A DNA stretch of 27,605 nt, from assembly GCA_023411225.1 (NCBI GenBank), contig JAEYPA010000026.1:1-27605 (forward strand), written 5' to 3'. Position 1 is the first letter of the stretch. Each line of letters begins with the position of its first letter. The notes beneath the pieces are model-generated. The model was not told the DNA's origin. It saw only the letters and a list, made by a program, of their open reading frames with translations, and ran no database searches. The position numbers were made by a program, and so were the translations under genes. Origin of the DNA: Bacillota bacterium (GTDB lineage Bacteria > Bacillota > Clostridia > Lachnospirales > Lachnospiraceae). Of this stretch, positions 22,285 to 27,605 are shown in pieces.

Positions 22285-23373
22285 TGAATGTATTGGTAAT
22301 CTAACCGTCATGGTGGTTCCTAATCCTAGCTGGCTTTCACATGCAATGCTACCATCCAGTAATTCTATAATCCTCTTTACTATGGATAGACCAAGCCCAT
22401 TGCCTTGTCTTTTATGGGATTCATCACACTGATAGAACTTATCATAGATGAAACTTAGTTTTTCCTCAGATATACCAATTCCTTCGTCTATTATGGAAAA
22501 CTGAAGGAAATTATCTACCACCTTAGAGGTAATCCATATCGTACAGGTTGTCTTCGAATACTTAATCGCATTATCGATAAGATTGGTCCATAATTGAAAA
22601 AGTAAGTCATAGTCGCTTACGATACTACATGGTTCCAGTTGAAGCTCATATTGGATTTCCCGATCACTCCATTTTTCTCCCAGCATAATAATGCAATGTC
22701 TAATTTGCTCATCTACTTTAACTTCCTGCTTTAGCTCCACAATATTCTGATGATCTAATCTAGACATATGGAGCATGTTTTCACTCATACGAGAAAGTCT
22801 TTGGGATTCCTGATAGATATAGGATAAGTATTCCTTTTGCTCATCCTCCGTAAGGCCACCATCCAATAGCATTTCTGAAAAGCCTGCAATGGCTGCAACA
22901 GGTGTCTTGATTTCATGGGATACATTGCTCATAAAATCCTTTCTCATATAATCCATGCCATTTAACTCTCGTGTCATTTTGTTAAAATTATTAGCCATAA
23001 CCACAATTTCATCAGAATATATCTTTTTTCGCCATTGTCTATGATCTTTAGGCAGGGATATTTGGACGGTAAAGTCACCGTCCGCTACCTTTTGTACCCC
23101 TTCACTAATTGCAACAATAGGGTTCGTCACGTAAGAGGCTGCATGCCAGAGAGCCACACCACCAAGAATAATGGTAATAGCACAGGCAACAAGACACATT
23201 AGTAGAGCAATGGTGCTGGTAATTGGACCTTGATGGAAGAAGGAAAACCCCATAAATACTAAGAGATATGCAATTCCACCTGAAGCACAAAGGATAGTAA
23301 TGGATGCCAAAGAAAGTCTAAGTCGTAGAGATATTCTACTTTTTTTTCTATTCTTAGTCATAGATCGAAACAT
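22276..23373 (-). CDS. Sensor histidine kinase, HssS-like position but no large sensor domain
   Basis: The 365-aa membrane kinase has TM1 at about residues 19-46, a loop of only some 6-8 residues (HQGPITS), TM2 at about 53-79, and a HAMP domain (about 80-135). The H-box is FMSNVSHEIKTPVAAIAGF (phospho-acceptor H153). The ATPase domain has N-box LIDNAIKYS (N268), G1 DEGIGI (296-301) and G2 GNGLGLSIVK (324-333). It should phosphorylate the response regulator encoded seven bases upstream. The genuine haem sensor HssS has a roughly 120-residue extracytoplasmic domain. This one does not, so it resembles intramembrane-sensing kinases that detect the state of a partner transporter. It is the last gene of a four-gene operon. 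Confidence 0.92.
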   Translation of the reverse strand: MFRSMTKNRKKSRISLRLRLSLASITILCASGGIAYLLVFMGFSFFHQGPITSTIALLMCLVACAITIILGGVALWHAASYVTNPIVAISEGVQKVADGDFTVQISLPKDHRQWRKKIYSDEIVVMANNFNKMTRELNGMDYMRKDFMSNVSHEIKTPVAAIAGFSEMLLDGGLTEDEQKEYLSYIYQESQRLSRMSENMLHMSRLDHQNIVELKQEVKVDEQIRHCIIMLGEKWSDREIQYELQLEPCSIVSDYDLLFQLWTNLIDNAIKYSKTTCTIWITSKVVDNFLQFSIIDEGIGISEEKLSFIYDKFYQCDESHKRQGNGLGLSIVKRIIELLDGSIACESQLGLGTTMTVRLPIHSKS

Positions 23374-23379
23374 CCTTTC

Positions 23380-24048
23380 CTATATTTTTGATTTATACCC
23401 TAGTCCACGTATCGTTACTATTTCAAAGTCCGTACAATGTTCAAATTTTCTGCGAAGCTTTTTGATATGAGAATCGATGGTACGGTCATCTACTTCCGTA
23501 TCCATCCCCCATATTTCATCCATTAATTCCTGTCTTGTGAAGATCTTATTTGGATTACTTAGAAGTTTAAAAAGTAGATAGAACTCCTTAGGGGGCATCT
23601 CGAAGACTTCCTCATTCGTTGTAACTGTCAGTGCATTATAATCAAGAAGGGTATTACCTATGGTTAGCTTCTTTTCATTAGCAATTTGCGCTCTTCTTAA
23701 TAAGGCCTTTACACGAAGAACCAATTCTCTCAAACTGATTGGTTTAATCATATAGCCATCCGTTCCAGCACGAAACCCTCTTTCCATATCCTCAATTTGA
23801 TTTTTTGCTGTAATCATCAGGATGGGAAGGGTGTAAGCAGCATCCCGTAGCTCCTTTGCCAATTCATATCCATCCATATTAGGCATCATAATATCACTAA
23901 TAATCAGATCGATATGCTCCCTATCCAGTAGGTCTAAAGCCTGTTCTCCATCAGAGGAGGAAAACACTAGGTAAGACTCCTGTTTTAGCTTTGCACATAT
24001 CATCTTATTTAACATTTCATCATCTTCCACAACAAGAATGGAGAACAT
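23380..24048 (-). CDS. OmpR-family response regulator, HssR-like
   Basis: The 222-aa protein has a receiver domain with acidic pocket EDD (8-10), phospho-acceptor D52 in SDIMMPNMDGYE, T80 and K102 (IKPISLRELV). A winged-helix output domain follows (MPPKEFYLLFKLLSNPNKIF, then TRQELMDEIWGMD, ending TIRGLGYKSKI). As recalled, Staphylococcus aureus HssR has very similar stretches (LTIGN, KEFQLLF, IFTREQ). A direct repeat with the HssR-box layout lies before the first gene of this operon. It is probably the activator of its own operon. AGGTGAT precedes the ATG. Confidence 0.93.
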   Translation of the reverse strand: MFSILVVEDDEMLNKMICAKLKQESYLVFSSSDGEQALDLLDREHIDLIISDIMMPNMDGYELAKELRDAAYTLPILMITAKNQIEDMERGFRAGTDGYMIKPISLRELVLRVKALLRRAQIANEKKLTIGNTLLDYNALTVTTNEEVFEMPPKEFYLLFKLLSNPNKIFTRQELMDEIWGMDTEVDDRTIDSHIKKLRRKFEHCTDFEIVTIRGLGYKSKI

Positions 24049-24067
24049 GCTATCACCTACCTTCTAT

Positions 24068-24757
24068 TTACTCATTGGCTACCTTTTTCAACTCTGCGTT
24101 TTCCAATCGGTATACCACATCAACAAGATCTAATACTCGTTCATCATGAGTAACCATGATGGCTGCTTTATTATGTTTCTTTACTTCCTTTTTAATTAAT
24201 TCTACTACCTGTCTACCTCGAATTCCATCTAGGCTGGCGGTTGGTTCATCGGCAAGAATTACATCTGGATTATTCATAAATGCTCTTGCGATGGCAACAC
24301 GTTGCTTTTCCCCACCAGACATCTTTGCAGGATATTTATTGGCACATTTCATTAGTCCAAGATCTTTCAGCATATCATCAGCATTCATGTTAGATTGCCC
24401 ATTCTTTTTGCTCATATTTTGCACAAAGGTAAGCTGTTCTTTTGCAGTAAGATAAGGAAGTAAATGATGATTCTGAAAGATAAATCCAATCTTCTCTCTT
24501 CGAACTTTAACCAGTTTCTTAGTTTGCTTTCTCAGCAGTTTTTGTCCTCCTACCAATACACTGCCATCGGTAGGGGTAAGTAAAGCACCTGCTATGGATA
24601 GAAATGTACTTTTTCCTGAACCAGAAGGACCTATAATTGCTACGAATTCACCTGGCTTTACTTCTAAAGAGATATGATTTAAGATCACATTTTGTTGATC
24701 ACCATCCTGATAGGATTTAGATATATTAGTTAACTGTAACGCATATTCATTTTTCAT
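24068..24757 (-). CDS. ABC transporter ATP-binding protein, HrtA-like
   Basis: The 229-aa ATPase has Walker A GPSGSGKST (43-51), Q-loop Q95, signature MSGGEKQRVAIARAFMNNP (146-164), Walker B VILADEPTASLD (166-177) and the switch H204. It belongs to the MacB/LolD/HrtA class that powers FtsX-type mechanotransmission rather than classic import. The RAFMNNP...ILADEPTASLD stretch is close to my recollection of HrtA of S. aureus, the haem-efflux ATPase. It overlaps the permease gene by one base (TAATG), and its GGAGG site is inside the permease end, so the two are made together. Confidence 0.94.
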   Translation of the reverse strand: MKNEYALQLTNISKSYQDGDQQNVILNHISLEVKPGEFVAIIGPSGSGKSTFLSIAGALLTPTDGSVLVGGQKLLRKQTKKLVKVRREKIGFIFQNHHLLPYLTAKEQLTFVQNMSKKNGQSNMNADDMLKDLGLMKCANKYPAKMSGGEKQRVAIARAFMNNPDVILADEPTASLDGIRGRQVVELIKKEVKKHNKAAIMVTHDERVLDLVDVVYRLENAELKKVANE

Positions 24758-25848
24758 TATTCATTTCCTCCTATTATATCAATTGGGTCGAATTTTGCAA
24801 CTTTTCTTATGGATACAAGGCTGGTGAGTAAGGAGATTAGGACAAAGACAATAGAGATAAGAATCACCGCCGGTATGATGAGAGTGAATGGCATGCTACT
24901 TGGAAGCATAGATGCCATACCAATAGCAAGTAGATTGCCGATGAGTACTCCAATCATTGAAAGTATGAGAACTTGGCTCATAATATATCTTGTAAGTTCT
25001 ACCATCTTCATTCCTATGGCTTTTAAGACACCAAACTGTTTTTGTTTCTGTATGGTAATGACATAGAAGAATACACCGAGTACCGCAGCAGAGATGATGA
25101 CTAGTACCCAAAGAATCATCTTAATGGTTAACTGCTCAGCAGCATATCCTGGGAGATTACTAACTACGGTTGTTTTATCAAGGACTTCTAAGCCTTTTAT
25201 ATTAATATTTGCAATATCTGAGCCCTGCACTGCAATTGCATTATATTTTTCAGTGTAGGAAGAATTTATCGCTAGATTAAGTGCTGTAAAGGTATCATTC
25301 CCAATGAAGCCTACTGGTGAGTGTCCATAGATTTCATCATGAGTAAAACCTACTACAGTTAAAGAAAGTCCTGTTACAGAATCCTTTACCACATCCCCGA
25401 TTACTATATTCTGTTCTTTAAAGGTATCATCCAGTATTACAGGGTACTTAGCTTTGGACATTGCTAATGCTTCCCCTTCTGTACTTTCTGGCGAAAGAAA
25501 GCTCTTTGGATCAACAGCAAAATAAGTAATGTCTAATTTCTTTGCTTCTTCTAAGGTATTGATGTTAGATCTTTTTATATTCAGATTGGTTACCTTGTCA
25601 TTGGTTTGCGCCTTTACTTGTTGTAGTGCCTCGGTATCTATGCTAGATGTGGAGATTAGTTTTTCTGCATCTGTACTCATTACGAAGTACTGTGCATCTG
25701 TCTTTTCAATGGATGCGCTAATGGCCCAACCAAGTCCATTGGCCAGACCTGATAAAAATACCACCATAAAGATCATTAAAATCAGAATACTTTCTATTAA
25801 CACATATTTTGATATGCTATGCTTTATTTCTTTCCATGCTAATTTCAT
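24757..25848 (-). CDS. FtsX-type ABC permease, HrtB-like
   Basis: The 363-aa permease has the MacB/HrtB topology: TM1 at about 15-37, a roughly 200-residue extracytoplasmic domain, and three C-terminal helices at about 244-266, 290-312 and 324-346. The cytoplasmic FtsX signature reads QKQKQFGVLKAIGMKMVELT (267-286). One copy of this four-TM unit per chain and the MKLAWKEIKHS start match HrtB, which removes haem from the membrane. A role in export of haem or a membrane-active toxicant is inferred. AAAGAGGT precedes the ATG. It is the first gene of permease-ATPase-regulator-kinase, preceded by a -10 and a direct-repeat box. Confidence 0.9.
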   Translation of the reverse strand: MKLAWKEIKHSISKYVLIESILILMIFMVVFLSGLANGLGWAISASIEKTDAQYFVMSTDAEKLISTSSIDTEALQQVKAQTNDKVTNLNIKRSNINTLEEAKKLDITYFAVDPKSFLSPESTEGEALAMSKAKYPVILDDTFKEQNIVIGDVVKDSVTGLSLTVVGFTHDEIYGHSPVGFIGNDTFTALNLAINSSYTEKYNAIAVQGSDIANINIKGLEVLDKTTVVSNLPGYAAEQLTIKMILWVLVIISAAVLGVFFYVITIQKQKQFGVLKAIGMKMVELTRYIMSQVLILSMIGVLIGNLLAIGMASMLPSSMPFTLIIPAVILISIVFVLISLLTSLVSIRKVAKFDPIDIIGGNE

Positions 25849-25886
25849 AACTTTACCTCTTTTCTTAATTGATTGTTGATAGGTGT

Positions 25887-25919
25887 ACTATAAACCCGTA
25901 ATGTGACCTGAATATGACC
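25887..25919 (-). promoter_or_regulatory. Operon promoter with HssR-box-like direct repeat
   Basis: On the minus strand the sequence reads GGTCATATT-CA-GGTCACATT (repeats at 25911-25919 and 25900-25908), then a seven-base gap and the -10 TATAGT (25892-25887). The known S. aureus HssR box is GTTCATATT-N2-GTTCATATT, with the same length and spacing. The box covers the -35 region, which has no good -35 of its own (ATATTC), as expected for a response-regulator-activated promoter. Confidence 0.7.
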
Positions 25920-25927
25920 AAAATTTA

Positions 25928-25967
25928 AAATACATGAGACTGAGTGTACACTCAGTCTCATGTATTT
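25928..25967. repeat. Perfect 40-bp palindrome (hairpin; possible minus-strand terminator)
   Basis: Two 20-base arms (left arm AAATACATGAGACTGAGTGT) meet at 25947/25948 without mismatch. As RNA this gives an 18-bp stem with a GUAC loop. On the minus strand it is followed by TTTTAAATTTT, so it could terminate transcripts coming from 26012-26164 and insulate the operon promoter immediately downstream. Confidence 0.85.
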
Positions 25968-26011
25968 GTTAGATATAGTTAAAACCTATAGTGGGCTAAA
26001 GGATATATGAA

Positions 26012-26164
26012 TTATTTATAACGCTCTATTTCTGTTATGATGTCAAGTAATAAATCATTAAAGAGACGACTAGGATTTGTGGCACTGTCTTGCGGAACCA
26101 TATGTCTATGAGGGCATAATCTTACATTAGTAGGTTTTCTTAAGACGGTAAGAGATGGGTGCAA
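26012..26164 (-). pseudogene. Possible remnant or small protein of 50 codons
   Basis: A minus-strand frame from TTG (26164) to TAA (26012-26014) reads protein-like sequence, including RKPTNVRLCPHRHMVPQDSA and NPSRLFNDLLLDIITEIERY. I do not recognise it. It has no good ribosome binding site, and a stop lies just upstream, so it looks like the C-terminal stub of a lost gene. A terminator-like palindrome 44 bases downstream in the same direction supports the idea that a gene once ended here. The rest of 25849-26196 holds the operon promoter, the palindrome and the leader of the aminotransferase gene (GGGGGG before 26197). Confidence 0.35.
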
Positions 26165-26196
26165 TGAAATCTATATAAAACTAGGGGGGCATTATT

Positions 26197-27390
26197 ATGG
26201 CGGAAAGAAATCTTGATTTTGATACAGTCATTGATAGAAGAAATACACATTCTCTAAAATATGATTTTGCAAAAAGGAAAGGGTTACCGGAAGATGTACT
26301 ATCCTTTTGGATTGCAGATATGGATTTTAAAATATCTTCTTACATACAGGATGCTCTTAATGAACGGGTCAATCATGGTATTTTTGGCTATAGTGAAGTA
26401 CAAGATGAATATTTTATGGTTATTAATAAGTGGATGAGAAAACAGTATGATTGGGAGGTGAATAGAAGTTGGCTTATTAAGACACCTGGTATAGTATTTG
26501 CGCTGGCTGCAGCAGTGAAAGCCTTTACTAACCCGGGAGATGCTGTCATGATCCAGTTACCTGTGTATTATCCTTTTAGCGAAGTAATAGAAGACAATGA
26601 CCGGGTAATCGTAAGTAATACATTATTCTATGGAGAGGATCATCGATATCATATTGATTTTAAAGACTTTGAGGAGAAGATTAAGAGAGAGAAGGTTAAA
26701 TTATTTATTCTATGTAATCCACACAATCCGGTGGGTCGTGTTTGGACAAAAGAAGAATTAGTTCGTTTAGGTGATATTTGCTGCAAATATAGTGTAATCG
26801 TAGTAAGTGATGAGATACATGCAGACTTCGTTTTTAAGGGCAAGCATCAAGTATTCGCTAATCTAAAAAAGGAATATGAGGATATTACCATAACCTGTAC
26901 ATCCCCAAGCAAAACATTTAATATTGCCAGTCTGCAGATTTCCAATATCTTCATTGCCAATCCAAAGATTAAGAAAGCATTTCGAAAACAAATCGATGCT
27001 TCTGGTTACAGTCAATTAAATGTTATGGGATTAATTGCCTGTGAAACAGCCTATCAGTATGGGGAAGAATGGTATCATGGAGTGTTTGAATATATCAAGG
27101 AGAATATTACATTCGCCAAACAGTATATCGAAGAGTATCTACCAGGTGTTACTATGGTGGAGAACGAGGGTCTATACCTTATATGGCTTGATTTTAGAAA
27201 GACTGGGCTAAGTCCTGAACAGATTGAAGAGCTAATTATTCATAAAGCAAGATTGTGGCTAGATAGTGGAAAAATATTTGGTGACTGTGGGATTGGATTT
27301 CAGAGAATCAATGTGGCTTGCCCAAGAAGTGCCCTTAAGGAGGCGTTAAGTAGAATAGAGAATGCATTAAAAGAAGTAAATCTATTATAA
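26197..27390 (+). CDS. MalY/PatB-type PLP-dependent C-S lyase (aminotransferase class I/II)
   Basis: The 397-aa enzyme matches the MalY/PatB group, which cleaves cystathionine or cysteine conjugates by beta-elimination and may also repress transcription. Landmarks are FWIADMDF (38-45), GIFGYSE (61-67), the NPHNPVGRVW loop (N174), SDEIHADFVF (D205), the PLP lysine K239 in TCTSPSKTFNIASLQISN, and the C-terminal carboxylate arginine region FQRINVACPRS. AGGGGGG lies about seven bases before the ATG. It is divergent from the HrtBA-like operon, 348 bases away, and stands alone. Likely products are homocysteine or a thiol, pyruvate and ammonia. Confidence 0.92.
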   Translation: MAERNLDFDTVIDRRNTHSLKYDFAKRKGLPEDVLSFWIADMDFKISSYIQDALNERVNHGIFGYSEVQDEYFMVINKWMRKQYDWEVNRSWLIKTPGIVFALAAAVKAFTNPGDAVMIQLPVYYPFSEVIEDNDRVIVSNTLFYGEDHRYHIDFKDFEEKIKREKVKLFILCNPHNPVGRVWTKEELVRLGDICCKYSVIVVSDEIHADFVFKGKHQVFANLKKEYEDITITCTSPSKTFNIASLQISNIFIANPKIKKAFRKQIDASGYSQLNVMGLIACETAYQYGEEWYHGVFEYIKENITFAKQYIEEYLPGVTMVENEGLYLIWLDFRKTGLSPEQIEELIIHKARLWLDSGKIFGDCGIGFQRINVACPRSALKEALSRIENALKEVNLL

Positions 27391-27445
27391 GTAGTGATTA
27401 TAATAAGTCAAAGAAATAATCTATAATAATTAATTTTAAAATCTA

Positions 27446-27474
27446 TTGACAAAATTTAGTTCCATAGGTATAAT
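27446..27474 (+). promoter_or_regulatory. Consensus promoter of the gene at the window end
   Basis: TTGACA (27446-27451), a 17-base spacer and TATAAT (27469-27474) match the sigma-A consensus perfectly. The start should be near 27481, leaving a leader of about 60 bases. Confidence 0.85.
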
Positions 27475-27540
27475 CAACAGCATAACATAATATATATAAA
27501 ACATATCAGAATACTAGGAATTAAGAATGGAGGCAATGAA

Positions 27541-27605
27541 ATGATGAATGATAACGTAACAAAGCAGAAAATCGGTATGTGTTGTTGCTGTCAGACTGTA
27601 ATAGG
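27541..27605 (+). CDS. N-terminal start of a Cys-rich protein (3' end outside window)
   Basis: GGAGG (27529-27533) lies seven bases before ATG 27541; a second ATG follows directly. The 21 visible residues read MMNDNVTKQKIGMCCCCQTV then I, with four consecutive cysteines at 14-17. A strong promoter and ribosome binding site make a real gene likely. The product cannot be named from this fragment. A CCCC run could be a metal or Fe-S site or, in a short protein, part of a precursor peptide. Confidence 0.65.
   Translation, partial: MMNDNVTKQKIGMCCCCQTVI

Noticed and set aside
24156..25879. Plus-strand frames opposite the ABC transporter genes
   Set aside because: They are antisense shadows; the minus-strand frames carry complete ATPase and FtsX motifs with proper start sites.
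1..27605. CRISPR arrays, retrons, toxin-antitoxin pairs or defence systems
   Set aside because: No regularly spaced repeats, reverse transcriptase or effector nuclease was seen. The WYL regulator, which can accompany defence loci, has no defence genes nearby.

Overview
The window is a piece of a low-GC, Gram-positive, anaerobic genome, most likely a Clostridia member close to Lachnospiraceae. This is inferred from the order ecfT-truA-...-rplM-rpsI, strong AGGAGG ribosome binding sites, a fermentative acyl-CoA dehydrogenase/EtfBA set, and the regulator families present. No tRNA, rRNA or CRISPR array was seen.

Layout. (1) 1-4450 is core chromosome: the 3' part of ecfT, truA, a two-TM hypothetical protein, a convergent degV-family gene behind a long shared hairpin, then a consensus promoter, a probable L13 autoregulatory leader, rplM, rpsI and a terminator. 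(2) 4378-6292 looks like the relic of an integrative element. The last 17 bases around the rpsI stop codon recur exactly at 6276-6292. Between the copies lie gene fragments, an AT-rich MerR regulator with a four-TM protein, and a short tandem-repeat array close to the right copy. (3) 6293-14334 is a patchwork of accessory genes: a lipase pseudogene, a MazG-like pyrophosphohydrolase, an isochorismatase-type hydrolase, a beta-lactamase-fold hydrolase, a DMT transporter divergent from its probable MocR regulator, a cupin, a methyltransferase overlapping a truncated GNAT, a WYL regulator and a RidA protein. (4) 14375-17445 (minus) is an acyl-CoA dehydrogenase-etfB-etfA operon, divergent from an MmyB-type regulator that may sense an acyl ligand. 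(5) 18419-22251 holds a LysR gene divergent from a small lipocalin-like protein, an XRE/membrane-protein pair, an AraC-GyrI-like regulator and a Cys-rich V4R-like protein. (6) 22276-25848 (minus) is a four-gene operon, permease-ATPase-response regulator-kinase, resembling HrtBA plus HssRS. A nine-base direct repeat matching the HssR-box layout lies just upstream of a -10 element, so the locus probably autoregulates a haem- or membrane-toxicant efflux response. The kinase has almost no extracytoplasmic domain. (7) 25928-27605 holds a perfect 40-bp palindrome, a possible gene remnant, a MalY/PatB-type C-S lyase, and a consensus promoter leading into a gene cut by the window edge whose N-terminus contains CCCC.

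The most noteworthy signals are the rpsI attachment-site duplication and the HssR-box/HrtBA-like operon with a sensor-less kinase. Functions come from reading motifs by eye; no database search was possible.
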